From: an uncultured Lachnospiraceae bacterium
GTDB taxonomy: Bacteria; Bacillota; Clostridia; Lachnospirales; Lachnospiraceae
NCBI GenBank assembly: GCA_902782965.1
Contig: CACZPG010000138.1
Location: 1 to 29,196 of the forward strand
DNA length: 29,196 nucleotides
Direction of reading: 5' to 3'
Both the position numbers and the translations under genes were made by a program. Below, one piece after another: positions 18,736-26,054 of this stretch (the stretch's first letter is position 1; every line of letters starts with the position of its first letter). A model generated the notes under the pieces. It worked only from the letters and a program-made list of their open reading frames with translations. It did not search any database and was not told the origin of the DNA.

Positions 18736-20013
18736 TTGAAAATAGTAATAATGGCAGGTGGAAAGGGTACGAGGATATCATCTGTGGCAAGTGATATACC
18801 TAAACCTATGATAAAAGTATGCGGTATTCCTGTACTGGAAAGAGAAATAGAATGCCTTCGAAGCCAGGGCTTTACAGATATTATAATTACTGTAAGTCAT
18901 CTGGGAAGTATTATTATGGACTATTTTGGGGACGGTAGTAAGATTTCTCCGGTTACAGGAAAGAGCTTTGGCGTAAATATTGAATATTTTAACGAAGTAA
19001 CTCCTCTGGGAAATGCCGGGGCGCTTTTTGAGCTAAAGGATACTCTGACTGAAGATTTTCTGCTGCTGAATGCCGATGCGATGTTTGATGTTGATTTTAG
19101 CAGATTTGTCAATGCACATAAGAATAGCGGAGCGCTTGTGACACTTTTTACTCATCCCAACAGTCATCCCTATGACAGTGGTCTGGTTATGGCAGATGAA
19201 CAGGGCAGGGTGACCAGATGGCTTGCCAAAGAAGATGAAAGGCCTGTGAATTATAAAAACAGGGTCAATGCAGGTCTGCATGTCATTTCTCCGAAGGTGC
19301 TGGAAAACAGACCTGATACTGAGAAGGTGGATCTGGATCGACAGATTCTGAAGCCGTTAGCCGGTACAGGGAAAATGTACGTATATGATAGTCCGGAATA
19401 TGTAAAGGATATGGGGACTCCGGACAGATATGAGGCGGTATGCAGAGATTGCGAAAACGGAGTGATTCAGGCAAAGAACCTAAAGAACAAGCAAAAAGCG
19501 GTTTTTCTGGATAGAGATGGTACAATTAATAAATATGTGGGCTTTTTGAGAAATATTGATGATTTTGAGCTTCTTCCCGGGGCAGCTGAGGCTGTCAGAC
19601 GAATTAACGAGTCCGGCTTCCTGGCAATAGTAATAACAAATCAGCCGGTTATTGCAAGAGGCGAGGTCACGGTTGAAGAACTGGAAGAAATACATAATAA
19701 AATGGAACGTCTGCTGGGAGAGCAGGGAGCTTATATTGATGCATTATATTACTGTCCGCATCATCCTGATAAAGGGTTTGACGGTGAGATACCGGAACTG
19801 AAATTTGACTGCGAATGCAGAAAGCCGAAACCGGGAATGATATTTAAGGCTGCTGAAGACTTTAATATAGATATTTCAGAGTCATATATGGTAGGTGACA
19901 GTGAGATAGACATGATGGCAGGAAAGGCTGCCGGATGCAAGCTGGTCTATATAGGAAATAAGACGTTTGAAGGGGCAGAAACGATAGATTCTTTAAGCAA
20001 TTTCAATAATTGA
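18736..20013 (+). CDS. hddC-gmhB: fused heptose 1-phosphate guanylyltransferase and heptose 1,7-bisphosphate phosphatase
   Basis: Two enzymes of the GDP-heptose pathway are joined in 425 residues. The N-terminal half (1 to about 240) is a nucleotidyltransferase with GGKGTR and PKPMIKVCGIP, expected to make GDP-D-glycero-D-manno-heptose from the 1-phosphate. The C-terminal half (about 253-425) is a HAD phosphatase with DRDGT at 259-263 (nucleophile D259), the zinc-site pattern C340-x-H342 and C359-x-C361, and VGDSEIDM; these are GmhB features. With hddA and gmhA at 2.2-3.8 kb it completes the pathway. The start is a TTG, supported by AGAGGA six bases upstream and by the family N terminus. The gene uses more GC-rich codons than its neighbours. 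The 94-base gap before it shows no convincing promoter. Confidence 0.88.
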   Translation: MKIVIMAGGKGTRISSVASDIPKPMIKVCGIPVLEREIECLRSQGFTDIIITVSHLGSIIMDYFGDGSKISPVTGKSFGVNIEYFNEVTPLGNAGALFELKDTLTEDFLLLNADAMFDVDFSRFVNAHKNSGALVTLFTHPNSHPYDSGLVMADEQGRVTRWLAKEDERPVNYKNRVNAGLHVISPKVLENRPDTEKVDLDRQILKPLAGTGKMYVYDSPEYVKDMGTPDRYEAVCRDCENGVIQAKNLKNKQKAVFLDRDGTINKYVGFLRNIDDFELLPGAAEAVRRINESGFLAIVITNQPVIARGEVTVEELEEIHNKMERLLGEQGAYIDALYYCPHHPDKGFDGEIPELKFDCECRKPKPGMIFKAAEDFNIDISESYMVGDSEIDMMAGKAAGCKLVYIGNKTFEGAETIDSLSNFNN

Positions 20014-20037
20014 CAAAAAAGGGGTGTATGATAGAAT
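20010..20037 (+). promoter_or_regulatory. sigma-70-type promoter upstream of rfbF
   Basis: A perfect -35 box TTGACA at 20010-20015 is followed after 16 bases by TAGAAT at 20032-20037, five of six matches to the -10 consensus, with an extended TG one base before it. The -35 box overlaps the TGA stop of the preceding fusion gene. Transcription would start near 20044, about 30 bases before the rfbF ATG. It is the best promoter I found in the window and would allow the downstream genes to be expressed independently. Confidence 0.75.
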
Positions 20038-20073
20038 ATAGATTGGTATTTTATTTTGTAAAGGAGAATATTT

Positions 20074-20847
20074 ATGAAGGTTGTATTGTTAGCTGGAGGA
20101 TTTGGTACAAGAATATCTGAGGAATCTGAATATAAACCGAAACCAATGATAGAGATAGGCGGAAAGCCTATTCTTTGGCATATAATGAAAGAATACTCTT
20201 ACTATGGATTTAATGAATTTGTTATTTGTGCCGGTTATAAACAGCATGTAATTAAAGAGTGGTTTGCTGATTATTTTCTTCATACGTCAGATATTACATT
20301 TGACTTTACTGAAGGTAATAAAATGATAGTTCATAATCAGCATTCTGAACCATGGAAGGTTACAGTGGTTGATACCGGACTTCATACGATGACGGGAGGT
20401 CGTATCAAGAGAATCCAGCCATATATTGGAGATGAGACCTTTATGATGACTTATGGCGATGGTGTTTGTGATGTAGATATCAAGAAGCTTTTGGAGTATC
20501 ATCAGGAACACGGTAAAATAGCTACTTTAACTGCTGTAATGATGGAACAGCAGAAGGGAATCCTTGAAATAGGTGGTGATAATGCTGTTCATTCCTTCAG
20601 AGAGAAGAATTCTAATGATGGTGCACCAATCAATGCAGGCTATATGGTTTTGGAACCTAAGATTTTTGATTATATTGAGGGGGATCAGACTGTATTTGAG
20701 CGTGAACCTTTAGAACGTGTGGCTGAAGAGGGAGAGCTTATGTCATATAAGCATAACGGATTCTGGCAGTGTATGGATACAAAACGAGAGAAGGATATTC
20801 TCGAGAAAATGCTTGATCAGGGAAAGGCACCATGGAAGAAGTGGTAA
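20074..20847 (+). CDS. rfbF: glucose-1-phosphate cytidylyltransferase
   Basis: RfbF joins CTP and glucose 1-phosphate to give CDP-glucose, the first step to CDP-3,6-dideoxyhexoses. The 257-residue length is exactly that usual for the family. The sequence has LLAGGFGTRISEESE and PKPMIEIGGKPILWH at the N terminus, GYKQHVIKEWFADYF, the acidic metal motif YGDGVCDVD, and the C-terminal FWQCMDTKREKD. AAGGAG at 20061-20066 is well placed before the ATG. A strong promoter lies directly upstream. Phenylalanine is encoded almost only by TTT, unlike the next gene. It is followed by rfbH, but the usual CDP-glucose 4,6-dehydratase (rfbG) that commonly sits between them is absent here. Confidence 0.95.
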   Translation: MKVVLLAGGFGTRISEESEYKPKPMIEIGGKPILWHIMKEYSYYGFNEFVICAGYKQHVIKEWFADYFLHTSDITFDFTEGNKMIVHNQHSEPWKVTVVDTGLHTMTGGRIKRIQPYIGDETFMMTYGDGVCDVDIKKLLEYHQEHGKIATLTAVMMEQQKGILEIGGDNAVHSFREKNSNDGAPINAGYMVLEPKIFDYIEGDQTVFEREPLERVAEEGELMSYKHNGFWQCMDTKREKDILEKMLDQGKAPWKKW

Positions 20848-20904
20848 TCCGGAATTCATAATATAAATTCATTTAAGAATAAAATAATATATAGGAGAAA
20901 AAAT

Positions 20905-22242
20905 ATGTTCGAGAACAAATCAGAATCAGAAGCAAGACAGGAGATACTCGGTCTCGTAGCAGAGTACTGTGATAAGTATCATCAGAAGAAGGAATATAAG
21001 GAAGGAGACAGAATTCCATATGCATCAAGAGTATATGATCATGATGAGATGGTTAACCTCGTAGATTCATCACTTGAGTTCTGGCTTACTTCAGGAAGAT
21101 ATACAGAGGAATTCGAGAAGGAATTCGCTAAGTATCTCGGTACAAGATTCTGTGCACTTGTTAATTCAGGTTCATCTGCGAATCTGCTTGCATTCATGGC
21201 GCTTACATCACCACTTCTTGGTGACAGGAAAATTGAAAGAGGCGATGAAGTAATTACAGTTGCAGCAGGTTTCCCTACTACAATAGCTGCCATAATTCAG
21301 TATGGTGCAGTTCCGGTATTCGTGGATATGAACATCCCTCAGTATAATATAGATGTTACTCAGCTTGAGGATGCCCTTTCAGATAAGACAAAGGCCGTTA
21401 TGCTGGCACATACCCTTGGTAATCCGTTTGACCTTAAGGCTGTTAAGGATTTCTGTGATAAGCATAACCTCTGGCTTGTTGAGGACAATTGTGATGCTCT
21501 CGGTTCAACCTATACTATAGATGGTGAAACTAAGCTTACCGGTACTATCGGAGATATAGGTACCTCCAGCTTCTATCCACCACATCATATGACAATGGGT
21601 GAAGGTGGAGCTGTATATACTAATGATCCTAAGCTTGCAAAGATTGTTAAATCTCTTAGAGACTGGGGACGTGACTGTATATGCGTATCAGGACGTGACA
21701 ATATGTGTGGTCACAGATTTGATGGACAGTATGGAGAACTTCCTTTCGGATATGACCATAAATATGTTTATTCACATTTCGGATATAATCTTAAAGCTAC
21801 AGATATGCAGGCTGCTATCGGTTGTGCACAGCTTAAGAAATTCCCTTCCTTTGTAGAGAGAAGAAAGCATAATTTCGACAGATTAAAGGCAGGTCTTAAA
21901 GAGGTAGAAGATAAACTTATACTGCCTGAAGCATGTCCTAATTCAGATCCAAGCTGGTTCGGATTCCTCATTACATGCCGCGAGGGAGTTGAGAAGAACA
22001 AGGTAGTTCAGTATCTGGAGTCAGAAGGCGTTCAGACACGTATGCTCTTCGGAGGAAATATGGTTAAGCAGCCATGCTTCGCTGATATGAAAGCTTCTGG
22101 AGAAGGTTACAGAGTGGTTGGTGATCTCCATGTTACAGATCAGATTATGACAGATACCTTCTGGATCGGAGTATACCCGGGTATGACCGACGAAATGATA
22201 GACTTCATGATAAAGAAGATAGTATTTGCAGTTAAAAACTAA
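20905..22242 (+). CDS. rfbH: CDP-4-keto-6-deoxyglucose 3-dehydrase (E1)
   Basis: RfbH uses pyridoxamine phosphate and a [2Fe-2S] cluster to remove the C3 hydroxyl of CDP-4-keto-6-deoxyglucose, leading to 3,6-dideoxy sugars. The 445-residue protein shows the family hallmarks: histidine instead of the aminotransferase lysine (H227 within YPPHHMTMGEGG), and cluster cysteines C258-x-C260-x7-C268 with C196 upstream. SSANLLAFMAL near the N terminus is also typical. The enzyme needs a reductase (RfbI/E3), which is not in the window. AGGAG precedes the ATG. Codon use differs sharply from rfbF: TTC for phenylalanine and CTT/CTC for leucine dominate. Its stop codon lies inside a hairpin arm. Confidence 0.94.
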   Translation: MFENKSESEARQEILGLVAEYCDKYHQKKEYKEGDRIPYASRVYDHDEMVNLVDSSLEFWLTSGRYTEEFEKEFAKYLGTRFCALVNSGSSANLLAFMALTSPLLGDRKIERGDEVITVAAGFPTTIAAIIQYGAVPVFVDMNIPQYNIDVTQLEDALSDKTKAVMLAHTLGNPFDLKAVKDFCDKHNLWLVEDNCDALGSTYTIDGETKLTGTIGDIGTSSFYPPHHMTMGEGGAVYTNDPKLAKIVKSLRDWGRDCICVSGRDNMCGHRFDGQYGELPFGYDHKYVYSHFGYNLKATDMQAAIGCAQLKKFPSFVERRKHNFDRLKAGLKEVEDKLILPEACPNSDPSWFGFLITCREGVEKNKVVQYLESEGVQTRMLFGGNMVKQPCFADMKASGEGYRVVGDLHVTDQIMTDTFWIGVYPGMTDEMIDFMIKKIVFAVKN

Positions 22243-22291
22243 ATATGTTGCATGCCTGCTTGCAGGTGTATGCAAAACATATTTAGTTTTT
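22234..22291 (+). terminator. long hairpin overlapping the rfbH stop, possible bidirectional terminator
   Basis: A 16-base perfect inverted repeat, AAAAACTAAATATGTT at 22234-22249 and its complement at 22276-22291, surrounds a second GC-rich stem (GCAT/ATGC and CCTGC/GCAGG) with a small loop. The left arm starts with five A and the right arm ends with five T, the form of a bidirectional intrinsic terminator. It sits inside what otherwise looks like one transcription unit, so it may only reduce expression of the following genes. Confidence 0.65.
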
Positions 22292-22293
22292 AT

Positions 22294-22314
22294 AAATCCT
22301 GCAAAGCAGGATTT
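22294..22314. other. short perfect hairpin
   Basis: AAATCCTGC (22294-22302) and GCAGGATTT (22306-22314) form a perfect nine-base stem with an AAA loop. It lies three bases after the long rfbH hairpin. Its CCTGC/GCAGG core repeats that of the first hairpin, which suggests the two are related copies or parts of one element. Confidence 0.6.
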
Positions 22315-22326
22315 GAAAAAACATGA

Positions 22327-22373
22327 GGAAATACTCTGCGAAAGCAGAGGGAGAGTGCGAAGCACGAATTTCC
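22327..22373. other. predicted three-way junction of two small hairpins
   Basis: GGAAAT (22327-22332) pairs with ATTTCC (22368-22373) and encloses two hairpins: CTCTGC-GAAA-GCAGAG (22334-22349), which has a stable GNRA tetraloop, and GTGC-GAA-GCAC (22355-22365). The arrangement looks like a folded RNA or a REP-type palindromic element rather than coding sequence. The function is unknown. Confidence 0.5.
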
Positions 22374-22421
22374 GAATGATTTTTTCGCTGCAAATAGGTA
22401 TATATAAAAAAATAAAAACAA

Positions 22422-22449
22422 TTGCGAGCATGCTTGCATGCAGGAGCAA
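22422..22449. other. hairpin just before the ThDP-enzyme ribosome binding site
   Basis: TTGC (22422-22425) and GCAA (22446-22449) enclose GCATGC-TT-GCATGC (22428-22441), which can fold as a five-base stem with a CTTG loop. It ends a few bases before the ribosome binding site AAAGGAC and the ATG at 22464, so it could affect translation. The GCATGC and CTTGCA words recur in the first hairpin at 22250-22266, as if they were the two ends of an inserted element. Confidence 0.45.
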
Positions 22450-22463
22450 AAAAGGACGTAGAG

Positions 22464-24269
22464 ATGAAGATTAAGCTTTCTAAATATATCGCTGATTTTT
22501 TGGTAAAAAACGGAATTGAACATGTATTTACCGTAACAGGTGGAGGTGCGATGCATCTTAATGATGCCTTGGGACATAAGCCTGAATTGAAATGTGTTTA
22601 TAATCATCATGAGCAGGCTTCTGCAATCGCAGCAGAAGGTTATGCAAGACTTACCGGAAAGATTGCTGTGACTTGTGTTACTAGTGGTCCCGGTGGCACA
22701 AATGCTATAACCGGCGTGCTTGGAGGCTGGCTGGATTCAATTCCGATGTTTGTCCTTTCAGGACAGGTTAAGAGAGAAACCACCGTATGGTCTACGGATG
22801 TTAAATTAAGACAGCTGGGTGATCAGGAATATTATATTGTGAAATCAGTTGCTCCAATGACTAAATATGCAGTCATGGTTACTGAACCGAATGAAATCAG
22901 ATATCATCTGGAGAAAGCGCTTTATCTGGCGCTGAATGGTCGTCCCGGACCTGTCTGGCTTGATATTCCTCTTGATGTTCAGGCGGCTATAATTGAAACT
23001 GATGAATTAGAGGGATTTGATCCTAAGGAACTTGATACTCCTGAAAATCCGGTTTATGACGAGAGTAATACCGCCAAGATAATTGAGAAGATAGAAAAGG
23101 CTAAACGGCCTGTAATTCTTGTGGGTACCGGGGTAAGAGTCGGCGACGCGAAGGAAGAATTGTTACAGTGCATAGATAAGCTTAAGATTCCGGTAGTTAC
23201 AGCATGGAATGCTCATGATCTTGTTCCTTGTGACAGTCCTTATTTCTGTGGAAAACCAAGTACAGTGGGAACCAGGGGCGGTAATTTTGTTATTCAGAAC
23301 AGTGACCTTCTTATTTCGCTGGGTTGTAGAATGAATATCAGAATTATCAGCTATAATAAGCATCAGTTTGCAAAGGATGCTTATAAGATTGCAGTCGATA
23401 TTGATGCTAATGAGCTGAAGAAACCAACAATTAATATAGATATGCCAATACATGCTGATGTAAAAGATGTAATGAAATCTATTGCCGTATCAGATTATCA
23501 GGCTGATAATGACGATCATAAGAAATGGCTTAAATGGGCTAAGGATATTAATGATAAATATCCGGCTACAAAACCTGAATATTATCAGAAGAAGACTCCG
23601 GTAAATCCATATGCCTTTATTACTGAAGCATATAAGGTTTTTGCAGAGGATGAAGTGGTTGTCTGTGGAAACGGATCTGCATGTGTATGTGCATTTCAGT
23701 CTTGCGATATTAAGAAGGATCAGAGACTGTTTACCAATTCAGGATGTGCTGCAATGGGTTACGGATTCCCGGCGGCTATTGGTGCCGCTGTGGCTCTTAA
23801 GGGAAAACGAGTTGTATGTATAGACGGAGACGGAAGCTTCCAGATGAATATGCAGGAGCTTCAGACGATGGTTCATAATAATCTGAATATTAAACTGATA
23901 TATTTTAATAATTCAGGATATCATTCCATTCGTCAGACTCAGACCAATCTATTCAAAGGAGAACCTCTGGTAGGTGTCAGCAGCGATAATGGTATCAGTT
24001 TCCCTGACGCTGAGAAGATTTCAAATGCTTATGGTATTCCATTCTATAGAATTGATAATATTGATAAGGCAGCAGAGACTGTAAAGAGTGTAATTGATAG
24101 AGAAGGTCCTGTATTCTGTGAGGTTGTGCTGGATATAGAACAGAATTTTGAACCTAAGCTGTCATCAAAGGTTATGCCTGACGGAACCATAGTATCCCCT
24201 GAACTGGATGATATGTTCCCGTTCCTTCCAAGGGATGAATACGAAGCGAATAAGAAGATAAGCGATTAG
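22464..24269 (+). CDS. thiamine diphosphate-dependent enzyme, acetolactate synthase-like (possible YerE-type)
   Basis: This is a ThDP enzyme of 601 residues. Visible: the catalytic glutamate E50 in NHHEQASAIAAEGYAR, the segment TSGPGGTNAITGVLGGW, and the ThDP/metal motif starting GDGS at 455-458 and ending in NN at about 482-483. The fold is that of acetolactate synthase, but no regulatory subunit or branched-chain amino acid gene is nearby. YerE, a ThDP enzyme in yersiniose synthesis, adds a two-carbon unit from pyruvate to C4 of the RfbH-pathway product; placement right after rfbH makes a similar reaction attractive but unproven. The start at 22464 is chosen because AAAGGAC precedes it. The longer frame from 22422 would begin inside a hairpin. 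Confidence 0.8.
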   Translation: MKIKLSKYIADFLVKNGIEHVFTVTGGGAMHLNDALGHKPELKCVYNHHEQASAIAAEGYARLTGKIAVTCVTSGPGGTNAITGVLGGWLDSIPMFVLSGQVKRETTVWSTDVKLRQLGDQEYYIVKSVAPMTKYAVMVTEPNEIRYHLEKALYLALNGRPGPVWLDIPLDVQAAIIETDELEGFDPKELDTPENPVYDESNTAKIIEKIEKAKRPVILVGTGVRVGDAKEELLQCIDKLKIPVVTAWNAHDLVPCDSPYFCGKPSTVGTRGGNFVIQNSDLLISLGCRMNIRIISYNKHQFAKDAYKIAVDIDANELKKPTINIDMPIHADVKDVMKSIAVSDYQADNDDHKKWLKWAKDINDKYPATKPEYYQKKTPVNPYAFITEAYKVFAEDEVVVCGNGSACVCAFQSCDIKKDQRLFTNSGCAAMGYGFPAAIGAAVALKGKRVVCIDGDGSFQMNMQELQTMVHNNLNIKLIYFNNSGYHSIRQTQTNLFKGEPLVGVSSDNGISFPDAEKISNAYGIPFYRIDNIDKAAETVKSVIDREGPVFCEVVLDIEQNFEPKLSSKVMPDGTIVSPELDDMFPFLPRDEYEANKKISD

Positions 24270-24288
24270 TACGCAGATGGGTGATTTT

Positions 24289-24969
24289 ATGGATTATGGA
24301 TTTAATGGCAAGGTTGCATTTGTAACCGGTGGAAGCCGGGGAATCGGCAGGTCAATCTGTGAAGTTTTAGAAGCTGAAGGCGCCAAAGTAATAGCGCCTT
24401 CAAGGTCTGAATTGGATCTGTCAGATTCAGAAAGTATTAGAAATTATATTAGTAATAATGAAACTAAGTGCGACATTTTTATTCACTCTGCGGGAATTAA
24501 CGAACTTGCAGGTATAAATGATATCAATGAAGAGATTATCCACAGAGTGTTTCAAGTGAATTATACATCAGCATTAATGCTTATCAAGGCATTTGCAGGT
24601 TATATGAAGGATAATAAATGGGGAAGAATACTATTGGTTTCTTCTTTATACTCTATAGTGTCAAGAGAAGAGAGAATAGCATATTCATCATCCAAAAACG
24701 CCTTAAACGGATTATGCAAGACGCTGGCTTTGGAACTGGCTCCATTTAATATCCTTATAAATGAAGTGGCTCCCGGGTATGTGATGACTGATATGACCAG
24801 GAAGAATCTGTCAGATGAAGATATAGTTGAAATCAGTAAGAAGATACCAACAGGAAGATTTCAGGAGTCCGAGGAAATAGCAAATGCTGCAGCGTTTCTA
24901 TGTTCTGATAAGAACAGAAGTATCACCGGACAGAATTTAGCTGTAGACGGTGGTTTTTTATGTAGATAA
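24289..24969 (+). CDS. short-chain dehydrogenase/reductase
   Basis: This classical SDR has about 226 residues. It has the cofactor loop TGGSRGIG at residues 13-20, HSAGIN in place of the usual NNAG motif, a catalytic serine at 118 or 119, and Y132-x3-K136. The C-terminal PGYVMTDM and ITGQNLAVDGGF segments are standard. It should oxidise or reduce a hydroxyl or keto group on a sugar or cyclitol intermediate with NAD(P)H. The ATG at 24289 has a modest GGGTGA site upstream; an in-frame ATG at 24277 has none, so the later start is preferred with moderate certainty. It follows the ThDP gene by 19 bases and precedes the AroB-like gene by 20 bases, so these three probably act together. Confidence 0.87.
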   Translation: MDYGFNGKVAFVTGGSRGIGRSICEVLEAEGAKVIAPSRSELDLSDSESIRNYISNNETKCDIFIHSAGINELAGINDINEEIIHRVFQVNYTSALMLIKAFAGYMKDNKWGRILLVSSLYSIVSREERIAYSSSKNALNGLCKTLALELAPFNILINEVAPGYVMTDMTRKNLSDEDIVEISKKIPTGRFQESEEIANAAAFLCSDKNRSITGQNLAVDGGFLCR

Positions 24970-24989
24970 TAATTTATGGAGGGCAAGTA

Positions 24990-26054
24990 ATGAATAATAT
25001 TCCAATTAAATCGAGTTTATATGACTACGAGGTAGATTTTGTTGATGATTTTGAAGTGGTTATCAAAGGTTTTGCTGATACCACGGCATATGTAATTGAT
25101 GCAAATGTTTATAATATTTATAAAGCTAAATTTGCATGTCTCGATAGTGATAAAATCTATCTTATGGAAGCTGTTGAACATAAGAAGAACATGGATTCGG
25201 TAATGGATATCATGAAATTCTTTCAGAGTTTAGGACTTAGAAAGAACTGGAATGTTGTATGCTTTGGTGGCGGAATCACTCAGGATGTTACAACCATTGC
25301 AAGCAATCTGTATTTAAGAAATGTTAACTGGTATTTCTTCCCCACAACACTTCTCTCAATGAGTGACTCATGCATTGGTGGAAAGTGTGGTATTAACTTC
25401 GGACAGTATAAGAATCAGATAGGAGTTTTCTATCCTCCTAAGAAGATTTTTATTGATACGGCATTTATCAATACCTTAAGCAAGGATGATTATCTGAACG
25501 GATGGGGCGAGATACTTAAGTTCTCACTTACAAGTGATGCTGATTTCTACGATGAGCTGAAGAGTGAGGAAAGTTTTATTCCTTGTGACAGAATAGATGA
25601 ATATTTATATAAGGGCCTTATGGTCAAGAAAACTATTATCGAAGAGGATGAATTCGAATCAGATCTCAGAAGGGTTCTAAATTACGGACACACCTTTGGT
25701 CATGCACTTGAGGCATATACTCATAACGAAATTCCTCATGGCAAGGGTGTTATCTGGGGGATTGATGTAGTTAATTACATTGCTGTCAAAGAGGGTCTTA
25801 TAGGTGAAGATTATTATCTTGACATTAAGAGCTTGATAAAGAATTCATTTCTGACGGAAGAGGTTGTGATTGATAATCCTGATGAAATGTTTGAGATAAT
25901 CAAGACCGATAAGAAGGTAAAAGGAAATACTATGAATTTTGCCATGCTTGATGGTCCGAGTCATCTTATAGTGTATGCTATGGAAATAGATGAGAAGCTG
26001 AAGAGTTTGTTTATGGATTATCTGAGGGAGACTCATGAATATTATAACAATTGA
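24990..26054 (+). CDS. AroB-like cyclising sugar-phosphate lyase (3-dehydroquinate synthase superfamily)
   Basis: This 354-residue protein has the length and order of a 3-dehydroquinate synthase: FGGGITQDV, the FPTTLLSMSDS segment, GGKCGIN, and LNYGHTFGHALE. Residues corresponding to the zinc site are E174, H234 and H250. Other AroB catalytic positions also look kept (K132, K141-N142, K177, K213, R227, N231, H238). Valiolone-type synthases usually lose the asparagine and second histidine of this motif, so this is closer to AroB than to them. The setting, between sugar genes with no other shikimate gene, argues for a sugar-phosphate substrate turned into a cyclitol ketone. GGAGG precedes the ATG, and the 3' end overlaps the kinase gene by 20 bases. 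Confidence 0.82.
   Translation: MNNIPIKSSLYDYEVDFVDDFEVVIKGFADTTAYVIDANVYNIYKAKFACLDSDKIYLMEAVEHKKNMDSVMDIMKFFQSLGLRKNWNVVCFGGGITQDVTTIASNLYLRNVNWYFFPTTLLSMSDSCIGGKCGINFGQYKNQIGVFYPPKKIFIDTAFINTLSKDDYLNGWGEILKFSLTSDADFYDELKSEESFIPCDRIDEYLYKGLMVKKTIIEEDEFESDLRRVLNYGHTFGHALEAYTHNEIPHGKGVIWGIDVVNYIAVKEGLIGEDYYLDIKSLIKNSFLTEEVVIDNPDEMFEIIKTDKKVKGNTMNFAMLDGPSHLIVYAMEIDEKLKSLFMDYLRETHEYYNN

Noticed and set aside
22226..22474. Small open frames on both strands in the gap after rfbH
   Set aside because: They run through perfect inverted repeats, overlap the flanking genes and have no ribosome binding site; the stretch is better explained by RNA or DNA structure.
22464..24269. ThDP gene as housekeeping acetolactate synthase large subunit
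   Set aside because: There is no small regulatory subunit or isoleucine/valine gene nearby, and it is embedded in a sugar operon.
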